A stretch of 33,560 bases of DNA. Source: Bacteroidota bacterium (GTDB taxonomy: Bacteria; Bacteroidota; Ignavibacteria; Palsa-1295). Shown in pieces: positions 7,428 to 15,746 of the stretch. The stretch covers positions 1-33,560 of the forward strand of contig JAJPIQ010000037.1 of NCBI GenBank assembly GCA_021324685.1, given 5' to 3'. Position 1 is the first letter of the stretch; the number at the start of each line of letters is the position of its first letter. The notes under the pieces were generated by a model. The model ran no database searches and had not been told where the DNA came from. It worked only from the letters and a program-made list of their open reading frames with translations. Made by a program: the position numbers and the translations under genes.

Positions 7428-8018
7428 TTATGCAAGGACCAGCGATTCTTCGCGAATATGATTTTCCGTGGGTTGGCCGGTGAAGCGTTCGATATGCGTG
7501 CGGATCGTCGCAAGATCGAAGAAATGTTTGCCTACGGCATTGCGAAGTTCTCGCGCGACGGTCTCTTGTGTGGATGCGACAACGACTCGCTTTCCGTAGC
7601 TTCGAAGCAGTTCGACAGCGCGTTCAAAATCGCCATCGCCCGTCACAAGGACGGCAGTGTCGTATTGCGCGATCGTGGTGAAAAGGTCGATCGCGAGTTC
7701 CAAATCGAGGTTCGCTTTACGAGTGAGTTCTCCGGAGGCTTCATCGCGGAACGATTTAATGGTCTTGACTCGCACCGTATATCCGGCGTGGTTCAGATAG
7801 CCATAAAAACTTGTTTCGCGTGGATCGGGCGGCATCTTTTGCGAGGCATACCAAAACGCATCGCCGATCACGCAGCCTTCGGTAAAAAAGTCGAGCAATT
7901 TTCGAGGATCGAAGAACCAGCCGAGCGAACGTTGTGCGTAGTAGGCGTTCTCGCCATCGACAAAGAGAGAAATGCGGTTCGTTTCGTGTCCATTTAATAA
8001 AGGATTTTGTGGGTGCAT
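7428..8018 (-). CDS. NYN-domain (LabA/DUF88-type, PIN-like) protein
   Basis: The 196-residue cytoplasmic protein has the NYN nuclease-like core: strand 1 with the acidic motif LFVDGEN (Asp21), a middle acidic helix (LDLELAIDL, Asp105/Asp111) and VLVTGDGDF with Asp128 and Asp130, followed by a Rossmann-like strand (KRVVVAS). These clustered acidic residues bind metal in PIN-like ribonucleases, so an RNA-processing or RNA-degrading role is likely by family, but the substrate is unknown. It lies 73 bp downstream of the ABC ATPase gene on the same strand and ends beside the convergent terminator at 7391-7423. Confidence 0.85.
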   Translation of the reverse strand: MHPQNPLLNGHETNRISLFVDGENAYYAQRSLGWFFDPRKLLDFFTEGCVIGDAFWYASQKMPPDPRETSFYGYLNHAGYTVRVKTIKSFRDEASGELTRKANLDLELAIDLFTTIAQYDTAVLVTGDGDFERAVELLRSYGKRVVVASTQETVARELRNAVGKHFFDLATIRTHIERFTGQPTENHIREESLVLA

Positions 8019-8091
8019 ATCAATCGAATTTAAGAAAAATTTAAAGTTTGTTCGCGCCTGAATTACAATCGTGGAATGACTAAAGTTTAAG

Positions 8092-9225
8092 TTATGCCAA
8101 AATCCTTTTTTCGCTTTCGCGATCGAAGAGGTGAATAGAATCGGCTGGAATGCGAAACGTCATCGCTTCACCGAGTGCCGGCTCGGCACCTGGTGTTTCC
8201 GCGCCATGCGAAACACTTGCCACGAACGTCCCACTGAAGGCATCTTCCCGTTCGATATAATAATGGGTCACGCTTCCGACCGGCTCGATGAGTTGCAATT
8301 TGCCCTTAACAAGGTCGGCACCCTCATGGGAAGCCGGTGCATTCGGCTGGGCCCACTCGATCCGTACCGCTTCCGGACGAATACCCAAATGGACATTGCC
8401 CGGCCGAATGGACCGGCCAACCGGGATTCGCAGCGGAAGCGGGCCGCTCGTCGAGACAAAATACGATTGGTTCCACTCGTTGACGATCCCACCGGGAAGG
8501 ATATTCATCGCCGGCGAACCTAAAAACCGGGCCACAAATACGCTGGCGGGCCGGCTGTAGATCTCTGCTGGCGCCCCAAATTGTTCGAGTTCCCCCTGGT
8601 GCATCACCGCGATCTTATCGCCCATGGTCATGGCTTCGATCTGGTCGTGTGTCACATAGAGCATCGTGGCACCGAGCCGGCGTTGAATGCGCTTTAGTTC
8701 GGCACGCATCTGCGTACGTAGCGCCGCGTCCAGATTCGAGAGCGGTTCGTCGAAAAGAAATACTTTTGGTTTGCGAACGATGGCCCGCCCGACCGCCACG
8801 CGCTGACGTTCACCGCCAGAAAGTTCTTTTGGCTTTTTCTTCAGATGTCGCTCGATACCGAGGAGCGTTGCGGCTTCCTCCACCTGCGTTTTGATTTGCG
8901 CCTTTGGAACTTTCCTCATTTTAAGAGGGAATGCCATGTTCTCGAAGACGGTCATATGCGGATACAGCGCATAATTTTGAAAGACCATGGCAACGTCGCG
9001 GTCTTTCGGTTCGCGATCGTTGACCCGCTCACCATCGATGAGAAGATCTCCGGAGGTTATTTCTTCGAGTCCTGCCACCATGCGAAGCGTGGTCGTTTTT
9101 CCGCACCCGGAAGGGCCGACCAGAACGACAAACTCGCCATCGTGCGCGGTAAAGGTCACTCCCTTCACGGCGTGCGCTTCATTCGTGTAGCGTTTTTCGA
9201 GTTTCCGAAGTTGGACTTCCGCCAT
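8092..9225 (-). CDS. MalK/UgpC-type sugar ABC transporter ATP-binding protein
   Basis: The 377-residue ATPase has Walker A GPSGCGKT (37-44), the Q-loop Gln83, the signature LSGGE (135-139), Walker B VFLFDE (155-160) and the switch His193. A C-terminal TOBE/OB-like regulatory region (about 240-370) places it in the CUT1 sugar-importer class (MalK, MsmK, UgpC). It would energise uptake of a sugar or glycerol-phosphate from the cytoplasmic face. No permease or binding protein is adjacent, so it may be a shared ATPase serving transporters encoded elsewhere. It diverges from the SRPBCC gene across a 114-bp region that holds a 7-bp-stem hairpin. Confidence 0.93.
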   Translation of the reverse strand: MAEVQLRKLEKRYTNEAHAVKGVTFTAHDGEFVVLVGPSGCGKTTTLRMVAGLEEITSGDLLIDGERVNDREPKDRDVAMVFQNYALYPHMTVFENMAFPLKMRKVPKAQIKTQVEEAATLLGIERHLKKKPKELSGGERQRVAVGRAIVRKPKVFLFDEPLSNLDAALRTQMRAELKRIQRRLGATMLYVTHDQIEAMTMGDKIAVMHQGELEQFGAPAEIYSRPASVFVARFLGSPAMNILPGGIVNEWNQSYFVSTSGPLPLRIPVGRSIRPGNVHLGIRPEAVRIEWAQPNAPASHEGADLVKGKLQLIEPVGSVTHYYIEREDAFSGTFVASVSHGAETPGAEPALGEAMTFRIPADSIHLFDRESEKRILA

Positions 9226-9264
9226 CAGACGTTACGTTCAGGATATTAAAAAACCGTTGTCTTT

Positions 9265-9286
9265 GGCAGGCAGTTCGAAGCCTGCC
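9265..9286. promoter_or_regulatory. Inverted repeat in a divergent promoter region
   Basis: GGCAGGC (9265-9271) and GCCTGCC (9280-9286) are perfect inverted copies around AGTTCGAA. The site lies between the divergent ABC ATPase and SRPBCC genes. It could be an operator or a small hairpin, and it is followed on the + strand by GATTTT. Confidence 0.35.
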
Positions 9287-9299
9287 GATTTTCATGTCC

Positions 9300-9307
9300 T
9301 ATATTTG
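9300..9307 (+). promoter_or_regulatory. TAnnTTTG promoter box for the SRPBCC gene
   Basis: TATATTTG matches the Bacteroidota -7 consensus exactly and lies 32 bp before the ATG at 9340. No clear TTTG -33 box is at the expected distance. Confidence 0.35.
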
Positions 9308-9339
9308 CAACCAATCATCTAGACCTCAATCATTGAACG

Positions 9340-9732
9340 ATGGAAAAAACCTTACGGCAAACACGAACTTTTCGGGCCACGGCGAAAGAACTTTACGATC
9401 TGCTGATGGACTCCAAACAGCATAGTGCCGTGACGGGCGCGCCGGCGAAGATCAGCGCGAAAATCGGCGGAAAGTTTACGGCGTTCGGCGGAGACCTGGA
9501 GGGCACGACATTGGAACTCACCCCCAACAAAAAGATCGTTCAATCCTGGCGTTCGAGCGACTGGCCCCCGGGCGTCTATTCACGCGCCACGTTTGCTTTC
9601 TCGCCTGCCGGAAAAGGAAAGACGAAACTGACCTTCACGCAGTCCGGAATTCCCGAGGGCCAGTATGAGGACATTCGGCAGGGCTGGATCACTTACTATT
9701 GGGAGCCGATGGCACAACAGTTGGCTTCGTAG
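9340..9732 (+). CDS. AHSA1/SRPBCC-domain protein
   Basis: The 130-residue protein spans one START/Bet v1-like fold. It has the AHSA1-type opening (RTFRATAKELYDLLMD), the central GGKFTAFGGDLEGTTLEL and KKIVQSWRSSDWPPGVYS segments, and the closing GWITYYWEPM helix. Members bind hydrophobic ligands or act as Hsp90 activator-like proteins, and the ligand is unknown here. Length and motif order suggest an intact gene. Its last 44 bp overlap the 3' end of the convergent XRE regulator gene. Its own promoter is probably the TATATTTG box 32 bp upstream. Confidence 0.82.
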   Translation: MEKTLRQTRTFRATAKELYDLLMDSKQHSAVTGAPAKISAKIGGKFTAFGGDLEGTTLELTPNKKIVQSWRSSDWPPGVYSRATFAFSPAGKGKTKLTFTQSGIPEGQYEDIRQGWITYYWEPMAQQLAS

Positions 9733-9997
9733 TACGCTTTGAGGGGCGTGCAACGTTCTTTTCCGTTCCCGTGGACGCGGGCTCGATCGGCTCGAACGTG
9801 ATACCGTACCCAAGACCGCGCAGGAACCGTTCCAGTGCGGGTACGGACAAGTTCCGTCGTTTGGAAAAGACATTCGAGATCGTTTGTTCGGTAATGCCAA
9901 TGCGCTTGGCCAGACGGTATTGGGAGAGGCCCTCCTGGCCACGCACTTTCTGGAAGACCTCCTGCAACATATCTCTATAATCGGACGAAGAATTCAT
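9689..9997 (-). CDS. XRE-family helix-turn-helix transcriptional regulator
   Basis: The 102-residue protein has a Cro/C1 HTH in the middle: LSQYRLAKRIGITEQTISNVF, with the recognition helix starting after ITEQ, then the stabilising helices to LRGLGY. A charged, probably disordered Lys/Thr/Pro tail follows. It should bind DNA as a dimer; its target is unknown. I chose the ATG at 9997 because the five extra upstream codons begin with TTG. It is the last gene in the leftward run after the two methyltransferases, 57 bp downstream. Its 3' end overlaps the convergent SRPBCC gene by 44 bp. The domain is similar to antitoxin-type regulators, but no toxin is adjacent. Confidence 0.82.
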   Translation of the reverse strand: MNSSSDYRDMLQEVFQKVRGQEGLSQYRLAKRIGITEQTISNVFSKRRNLSVPALERFLRGLGYGITFEPIEPASTGTEKNVARPSKRTTKPTVVPSAPNSK

Positions 9998-10054
9998 GAT
10001 GACTGTCCGCAAATATACACTTTTTTTTGGGGCGTGTTTGAATTTGCCCGAGAC

Positions 10055-10912
10055 CTACTTTTTTCGGAGCAAATAGGCCGCTTCGAGCGATGCGAGTTCG
10101 CGAACTCCCGGTATCGTACGCAGCACGTTTACGCGCAGTGCTGGAAGCCCGAATTTTAGCTTAAAGACTGGTCGAAGTAAATATAGCTCCTCGTCCAATA
10201 GTTCGAGGCCAACGGCGTCTACGGCTTTTCGGAATTTTCCGATCGTAAGGCGAATACCCCGCAGCCGGGTAACTTCTTCAATGTCGATCGAACGGCCACT
10301 CCGAATCAATGGCTGAAACAAAGCATCCGGCAGAAAATGAAGAAACGGAAGTTTTCCCCATAGGTTGGCCAGCGCGTGCTGGTGACCGCCATACGGAGAA
10401 TAATATGGTGGAAAGACCACATACAGATACCCACCCGGACGAAGGAAATCGAGGACGTGCTGCAAGCTACCCTGCGTGTCGTCCAAATGTTCCATCACGT
10501 CACGCAACGTAACAAAATCGAACTGTTCCCGCCATTCCGGAGGTGTCGCTTGACGGGTGACATCATGGATACGAAAATCCCAGCGCACGTCGCGTGGCCC
10601 TGGCTCGAAACGGGAAGGGAACAACGCTCGAAAAATCTTTTCGGCGCGGTCCGTGGCTTCCGTTCGAATATCGATTCCCAGGGCATAACTCACACCCTGG
10701 TCGGCCAGCGCTGCGAGAACGCCTCCTTCGCCACAACCGATCTCGCAAATATGTTTCCCGGCGAATGGAACACCTTTACTGCGAAGGTAAGGAACAATAT
10801 GCTGTACACCCAGCCCGTATTGATAGCCGAAGTAATAACGGTCGTTGGCGGTAATGCCTTCAACGCCTTCCAGTTCGCGGACGCGGGCTTGTTGGGTTGC
10901 GGTTTCGAGCAT
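10055..10912 (-). CDS. Class I SAM-dependent methyltransferase
   Basis: The 285-residue protein has motif I as ICEIGCGEGG (about 55-64), the acidic end of strand 2 at GIDIR (79-83), motif IV-like TLRDVMEHL and a post-motif LRPGGYLYVVFPP. This is a class I Rossmann methyltransferase of the broad UbiE/SAM-11 type. It ends in a region without a known domain. Together with the next methyltransferase (9 bp apart) and a family 4 glycosyltransferase it suggests modification of a glycan or lipid. The actual methyl acceptor cannot be inferred. It appears cytoplasmic, with no signal peptide. Confidence 0.87.
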   Translation of the reverse strand: MLETATQQARVRELEGVEGITANDRYYFGYQYGLGVQHIVPYLRSKGVPFAGKHICEIGCGEGGVLAALADQGVSYALGIDIRTEATDRAEKIFRALFPSRFEPGPRDVRWDFRIHDVTRQATPPEWREQFDFVTLRDVMEHLDDTQGSLQHVLDFLRPGGYLYVVFPPYYSPYGGHQHALANLWGKLPFLHFLPDALFQPLIRSGRSIDIEEVTRLRGIRLTIGKFRKAVDAVGLELLDEELYLLRPVFKLKFGLPALRVNVLRTIPGVRELASLEAAYLLRKK

Positions 10913-10921
10913 GAAAAAGTA

Positions 10922-11662
10922 TCAGGGTTTTTGCGCGACGATCATTACGGAAGTCGAAAGAAAAGGAATTTGCGTCTCATCGTTCCTAAAGAATGCTCGA
11001 CGAACGAGGCGTTGCAATCTTATGGGACGGACCATATCCATTGGTGCCGTAATATAGAAGCTTTTTTGGATCCGGAAACCGGCCGCCTGAACAAGCGCTT
11101 CGATCTGTGCCCTCCGATAGATGCGCGCTTTCGCATATTTGGAATGAATGCGTTTCGGAAGCCACGAAAAAAACGGGACGCGGTTCCAGGGCAATAGCGG
11201 AAGGTTCGCTCCATGAGTTTCGAATACCCACCATTTGTTCGGAACGGTAATAATCGCTGTCGCGCCCGGCTTGAGCACCCGATACAGTTCCCTAACGGTC
11301 TCTGAATCGTTCCGGGTGTGCTCGATCACTTCGATGCAGGTAAGAACGTCGAAATAATTATCTTCCACCGGAATTCGCTCGCCATCGTACCGAACGATCT
11401 CGTGCATGTTCCGGGCCGCCGGGTACACTCCTCTTTGGAGTTCATTGCGAAACTCCCGGAGCCGGCCATCCTCAACATCGATGGCCATCCAACGCTCGAA
11501 ATGCTGTGCGAAAAGGACGGTCTGTGCCCCATTGCCGCAGCCGACATCGAGGTATGCCCCTCCGCGGGCGAACGCGTCTCGGGCATACGCTTTCGCGAGT
11601 TTGTATCGGCGCTCTAAAATAAATTGCCCATATTCGGCGGGCTTGCCAAGTTCGATGGGCAT
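10922..11662 (-). CDS. Class I SAM-dependent methyltransferase
   Basis: The 246-residue protein has motif I YLDVGCGNG (37-45), the acidic strand-2 end AIDVEDG, and motif IV to post-I segments CIEVIEHT and LKPGATAIITVPN. It is a distinct subfamily from its downstream neighbour, with little similarity outside the SAM-binding core. It lies between the family 4 glycosyltransferase (54 bp upstream in transcription) and the second methyltransferase (9 bp downstream). The order GT-MT-MT is common in surface polysaccharide or glycolipid clusters, so sugar or lipid methylation is the best guess. Confidence 0.87.
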   Translation of the reverse strand: MPIELGKPAEYGQFILERRYKLAKAYARDAFARGGAYLDVGCGNGAQTVLFAQHFERWMAIDVEDGRLREFRNELQRGVYPAARNMHEIVRYDGERIPVEDNYFDVLTCIEVIEHTRNDSETVRELYRVLKPGATAIITVPNKWWVFETHGANLPLLPWNRVPFFSWLPKRIHSKYAKARIYRRAQIEALVQAAGFRIQKSFYITAPMDMVRPIRLQRLVRRAFFRNDETQIPFLSTSVMIVAQKP

Positions 11663-11716
11663 GCTCAGTGTTGAATGATCAATGAGAAGTGAAATAAGTG
11701 GAAGCGCACCATAAGA

Positions 11717-12877
11717 CTAATTTGCAAAGTTCTCGATTCCCTTTGCAAACGCATCCCATGAATACTTTTGCTTCTCCTGAACCACACCTTCCCTGAGAGG
11801 TTCTTCGAGATTCCGATCAAAAAAATCGATCACTTTCGCTGCGATCGCTTCCGGCGTTGGGTCGCGAGCGATAAGTCCGCTCACGCCATCTTTTACAATT
11901 TCGGCAAGTCCGCCAACATCCGTAGCAATCACCGGTACATCGAAATTGTAGGCGATCTGCACGATGCCGGATTGAGTTGCGCTTCGGTACGGCAAAACGG
12001 CTGCATTCGCGGCGCTAAAATACAGAGCCACTTCTTCATTCGGAATATAATCTGTCGCGAGCACCAAATTTTTTGCGGGAATTTTCAGGTCCGCGATGAG
12101 CGAACGATATTCTTTTTCGTCGCCATAAAACTCTCCGGCTACCATCAGTCGAAGTTCGGGAAGCCGTTGCAGCATCGTTGGCATCGCTCGCAATAAAATA
12201 TCGAGCCCTTTGTATTTTCGAATATAACCAAAAAAAAGAATGGCAGGCGCATCTTCGGGAATGTTGAGCTTTGTTCGTGACTGACGACGCTCCTCACGCT
12301 GTCCGAAAATTTCATAGATCGGATGCTCGAGCCGAAGGAATTGCGCTTTTGGGTCGAGTCGAAGCAGGTCGCGCTCCACTGCATCGGACTGAACGATAAA
12401 ATAGTCGACTGCCCGAAATGCAAATTTTGTAAAGGCTAAGTCGCCCGGACGCTTCTCGTGGGGCAGGACGTTATCGGCGATGAAGGCAATGCGGCATTGT
12501 TTGCCGTGTTTACGCGCCAGACGCTTCGCGGTTCGAGCAATCACTCCATACGCCGGTGCAAAAAACGGAATCCAGTATTTGAACAAAATGAGATCGGGCT
12601 GAAAACTTGCGGCACGAGCGCCAGCCGTCATCCACGTAATCGGGTTGATTGAATCGATGATCTGCTCCGCAGACGGGCCTGTGGTTGGTACCTCGTTATG
12701 AAGATTGGAACGTTCTTCCTGTGATTTACCGGGGAAAAGAAATTTTGGATATTGCCGCTTGAACGTGATAACTTTGACGTCATGCCCGCGACGCACGAGC
12801 GTTTGCGCGAGCAGCGAAACATAATGTGCGATTCCGCCTCGCAAAGGATATGCTGTTCCGACAATGACGATCCGCAT
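11717..12877 (-). CDS. Family 4 glycosyltransferase (GT-B fold)
   Basis: The 386-residue protein has the GT-B N-terminal opening IVIVGTAYPLRGGIAHYVSL, a middle linker, and the Glycos_transf_1 domain with GYIRKYKGLDILL and VIATDVGGLAEIVKDG. The first Glu of the usual E(x7)E motif is not evident (SATQSGIVQIAY), so the nucleotide-sugar site may be atypical. It probably transfers a sugar from a nucleotide donor to a lipid or glycan acceptor on the cytoplasmic face. It follows the ABC-2 permease gene by 22 bp and precedes two methyltransferases in the same operon. The donor and acceptor are unknown. Confidence 0.88.
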   Translation of the reverse strand: MRIVIVGTAYPLRGGIAHYVSLLAQTLVRRGHDVKVITFKRQYPKFLFPGKSQEERSNLHNEVPTTGPSAEQIIDSINPITWMTAGARAASFQPDLILFKYWIPFFAPAYGVIARTAKRLARKHGKQCRIAFIADNVLPHEKRPGDLAFTKFAFRAVDYFIVQSDAVERDLLRLDPKAQFLRLEHPIYEIFGQREERRQSRTKLNIPEDAPAILFFGYIRKYKGLDILLRAMPTMLQRLPELRLMVAGEFYGDEKEYRSLIADLKIPAKNLVLATDYIPNEEVALYFSAANAAVLPYRSATQSGIVQIAYNFDVPVIATDVGGLAEIVKDGVSGLIARDPTPEAIAAKVIDFFDRNLEEPLREGVVQEKQKYSWDAFAKGIENFAN

Positions 12878-12899
12878 AGTTTAGAATGAACGCTCGGTG

Positions 12900-13700
12900 T
12901 CAGGAAACGGTCTCCGCGCTATAGCTCGCAACTAAGCCTGTACGCACTGCATGGAGATACATCCTTCGGAAAAAATATGACGCTAGTACGACATAGACCG
13001 CCGCAAGCACGCAGCCGATAAGGATAGAACCATCTGGAACCGACTGCCCGTGGACGACCGCTCGAAGCGCTTCGAAAAGGTACGAAGCGGGCAGGACACG
13101 GGCCACTGGTTGTAACCACACCGGCAGTACCGCAACAGGATAAAATACCGCCGCGACCGGCGCGAGTACTGCCGGCATCGGCCAGATAAACCATTCTGCT
13201 GCCGGACCCAGGCGCAGCACGATCCCGATTGCAAAAATCCCGAAAGCAATCCCGAACAAAAACAATCCGAGGACGATAATCACGACAAGTATCCCATACG
13301 AGAAAATCCAGAGCCCAAACACGAACGTGGCGAGCGCCAGCATGACGGCTAATCCGACGATACTCGTCATCATGCTCGCCAGGACAAGGCCGCCCAGATA
13401 TTCGGAGATACGGAGTGGTGTGGCGAAGATATTTAAAAAGTTACGAGACCAAACATCCTCGAAAAACGAAGTCGAAATGCCGAACATTGCGCGTGTAAAA
13501 AAATCCCACAGGAGCACGGCTCCCAGCATCGTAGAAACGAAATTAAAACTCGATTGCACGGTATCGAGATAGCGCGTAATAAAACCCCAGAGGATGATAT
13601 CGATTGCTGCCCAGGCAAAAAGAGGGAAAATACGAGTAAAACTTCCGCGCATCAGATAGATAATGCGGAGTACGATCGCGAATGCACGGCGGGGGTTCAT
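12900..13700 (-). CDS. ABC-2-type transporter permease
   Basis: The 266-residue protein has about six hydrophobic segments, typical of ABC-2 permeases. The conserved C-terminal part reads YPVAVLPVWLQPVARVLPASYLFEALR, the usual loop near the fifth and sixth helices. Its start overlaps the end of the ATPase gene by 4 bp, so the two form one exporter. Such exporters move polysaccharides, lipids or drugs across the inner membrane. The adjoining glycosyltransferase and methyltransferases favour a glycan or glycolipid substrate, but this is inference. Confidence 0.88.
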   Translation of the reverse strand: MNPRRAFAIVLRIIYLMRGSFTRIFPLFAWAAIDIILWGFITRYLDTVQSSFNFVSTMLGAVLLWDFFTRAMFGISTSFFEDVWSRNFLNIFATPLRISEYLGGLVLASMMTSIVGLAVMLALATFVFGLWIFSYGILVVIIVLGLFLFGIAFGIFAIGIVLRLGPAAEWFIWPMPAVLAPVAAVFYPVAVLPVWLQPVARVLPASYLFEALRAVVHGQSVPDGSILIGCVLAAVYVVLASYFFRRMYLHAVRTGLVASYSAETVS

Positions 13701-14464
13701 GCGGCGGGTGCCTCCAGTGCTAACGGTTCTCGTGCCACCGTCACGAAGAGCTCCTCAAGCGAACTTTTTCCATGGGCTTCCGGCAACTTTTTTGGATCGC
13801 CCTCCAGCAAAATTTTGCCTTTGGAGAGGAAGAGCACCCGATGACACACATCCGTTACTTCATACATATTATGCGACGTCCAGAGAACGCCGACAGAAGC
13901 CTTTGCGACATATTCGACGATCGTTTCCCGAATATATCGGGCGGCGGATGGATCGAGCGAGGCCGTTGGCTCATCGAGCAGCAATAAAGCCGGTTCGTTC
14001 AACAGCGCCTTCGCGAGGCTGGTGCGCGTTTGCTCGCCAGAGGAAAGCACCCCGCATTTCGTGTCCCGGAATCGTTCCAAATCGAAGGTTTCGATCATCT
14101 GGTCGATCCGTTGGGACACATTGGGAACATCATAGAGCAGCCCGAATACACGTAAATTTTGGACGACCGTCAGATTTCCCGGCAGCGGCGCATACACAGC
14201 GGCAAAATTCGTGTGCTCCAGAGCGCGCGAGCGGTTTCGAGCAACATCGATCCCATTGATCGAAATCGTACCTTCCGTCGCTTCGAGGACTCCAAGGACC
14301 ATATTGATCGTCGTCGTTTTTCCGGCGCCGTTAGGTCCCAGCAAGCCGACAATTTCGTTGGGATTCACGTGGAACGAAATGCGGTCGACCGCAACGGTCT
14401 GGCCATACACTTTCCGAAGGTTCTGTACGTCGAGCGGACGAGACATTTCCGTGAGGGACCCCAT
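13697..14464 (-). CDS. ABC-2 exporter ATP-binding protein
   Basis: The 255-residue ATPase has Walker A GPNGAGKT, the signature LSSGEQ (a variant of LSGGQ), Walker B LLLLDEPTASLD and the switch His in LWTSHN. It lacks a C-terminal extension, unlike wzt-type O-antigen ATPases with carbohydrate-binding domains. It pairs with the permease that overlaps it by 4 bp. Its start immediately abuts the stop of bshA (14465), so it is almost certainly co-transcribed with that gene. Confidence 0.93.
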   Translation of the reverse strand: MGSLTEMSRPLDVQNLRKVYGQTVAVDRISFHVNPNEIVGLLGPNGAGKTTTINMVLGVLEATEGTISINGIDVARNRSRALEHTNFAAVYAPLPGNLTVVQNLRVFGLLYDVPNVSQRIDQMIETFDLERFRDTKCGVLSSGEQTRTSLAKALLNEPALLLLDEPTASLDPSAARYIRETIVEYVAKASVGVLWTSHNMYEVTDVCHRVLFLSKGKILLEGDPKKLPEAHGKSSLEELFVTVAREPLALEAPAA

Positions 14465-15643
14465 TTATGCGGGAGTGACAAGTTCGTAGCTCATTGCGGG
14501 CTGGGGGTGTAAAACGCGCTCGTATAACGCCTCATACCGAGGGACGATCCGTTCTTTGTCGAAATCTTCCGTGGCGCGTCGATACGCCGCTGCGGCCATG
14601 TGTGCGTAGAGGTCCCGGTCCAAAAGGAGTTCCATGGTGCGTTCGGCAAGCGCTTCAACGTCGCCAACCGGAACGACAAAACCGGTTTCGCCATCGAGGT
14701 TGAGCTCTGGCAATCCGCCGACATCGCTGGAAAGTACCGGAATTCCGCATGCCATCGCTTCGAGCGCCGAGAGGCCAAAACTTTCATTACCGGAGGGGAT
14801 GAGGAATACATCGCTTGCCGAAAGGAGGGATGCCAGTTCACTTTGCTTGCCGAGAAATCGTGTTTGCTGCCAGATCCCAAGTTCCCGTGCCAGTGCCTGA
14901 CACTCGCCTCGGTCGGGTCCGTCTCCGATCAGCAGCAGCTTTGCCCGCACCCCCCGATCGAGAATGATCTTAAGCGCGCGGATGGCGTCCGTGACACGCT
15001 TGACCTCGCGAAAATTCGAGGTATGGACGAGCAGCTTTTCACCGTTTGGTGCGAGCAGGCGTTTCAAATTTTTCGAGTCGATCGGCCGGAACGTGTCGGT
15101 GTCGATAAAATTCGGGATCACATCGATCTCTTTTTCGACGCCATAATTATCGATCGTTTCATCTCGAAGAAATTTCGAGACGGCCGTCACGGCATCGGAC
15201 GATTCGATCGAAAATTTCATCAGCGGCTCGAAACTTGGTTCCAGCCCTACCAAAGTGATATCGGTTCCGTGGAGGGTCGTTACGATTTTGATGTCCCGCT
15301 GTAAAATCTGTTTCGCAAGCACCGCCGCCGTCGCGTGAGGGATCGCATAATGGGCATGGATCAGATCGAGCTTTTCGAAACGAGCGACTTCGACCATTGC
15401 GCTGGTGAGCGCCATCGAATAGAGTGGAAATTCGAAGAGCGGATAGGTCGACATCTCGACTTCATGATAAAAAATATTATCGAGATAGGGAGCATCCTCA
15501 TGCCCGGCGCCCGTGAGGCGCATGGGAAGAGCATAGGTAATAAAATGGACATGATGCCCTCGCTCGGCAAGGGACTTCCCAAGTTCCGTTGCGACCACAC
15601 CCGAGCCGCCGTACGTGGGATAACAGGTAATACCAATATTCAT
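14465..15643 (-). CDS. bshA: N-acetyl-alpha-D-glucosaminyl L-malate synthase
   Basis: The 392-residue GT-B glycosyltransferase opens with MNIGITCYPTYGGSGVVATE, the recognisable N-terminus of BshA. It continues with HVHFITYALPMRL and the C-terminal motif ESFGLSALEAMACGIPV, which holds the E(x7)E pair. BshA joins GlcNAc from UDP-GlcNAc to L-malate, the first step of bacillithiol synthesis in the cytoplasm. bshB and bshC are not in the window. It is the first gene of the leftward operon (ABC-2 exporter, glycosyltransferase, two methyltransferases) and diverges from yigZ across about 100 bp. Assignment rests on family recognition, and a related malate- or sugar-specific enzyme is the main alternative. 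Confidence 0.9.
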   Translation of the reverse strand: MNIGITCYPTYGGSGVVATELGKSLAERGHHVHFITYALPMRLTGAGHEDAPYLDNIFYHEVEMSTYPLFEFPLYSMALTSAMVEVARFEKLDLIHAHYAIPHATAAVLAKQILQRDIKIVTTLHGTDITLVGLEPSFEPLMKFSIESSDAVTAVSKFLRDETIDNYGVEKEIDVIPNFIDTDTFRPIDSKNLKRLLAPNGEKLLVHTSNFREVKRVTDAIRALKIILDRGVRAKLLLIGDGPDRGECQALARELGIWQQTRFLGKQSELASLLSASDVFLIPSGNESFGLSALEAMACGIPVLSSDVGGLPELNLDGETGFVVPVGDVEALAERTMELLLDRDLYAHMAAAAYRRATEDFDKERIVPRYEALYERVLHPQPAMSYELVTPA

Positions 15644-15712
15644 AGAATTAAAAGCTGTACCCTGGGAATTAATGTGTTATGATTCTGACCGAATTTTTCG
15701 AGATTGTTGAAC

Positions 15713-15740
15713 ACTCGTTACGGGTTACTCGTTACCCGTT
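15713..15740. repeat. Heptameric tandem repeat tract before yigZ
   Basis: Four consecutive 7-mers read ACTCGTT, ACGGGTT, ACTCGTT and ACCCGTT. The tract ends 6 bp before the yigZ start codon. Confidence 0.6.
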
Positions 15741-15746
15741 CTTCGC

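Noticed and set aside
7377-7997. A 206-codon + strand frame
   Set aside because: It is antisense to the NYN-domain gene and begins within the terminator region.
9689-9997. XRE protein as antitoxin of a toxin-antitoxin pair
   Set aside because: No small toxin-like gene is adjacent; the overlapping neighbour is an SRPBCC protein in the opposite direction.
10376-11197. A 273-codon + strand frame across the two methyltransferase genes
   Set aside because: Both methyltransferases show clear SAM motifs on the minus strand; the + frame shows none.
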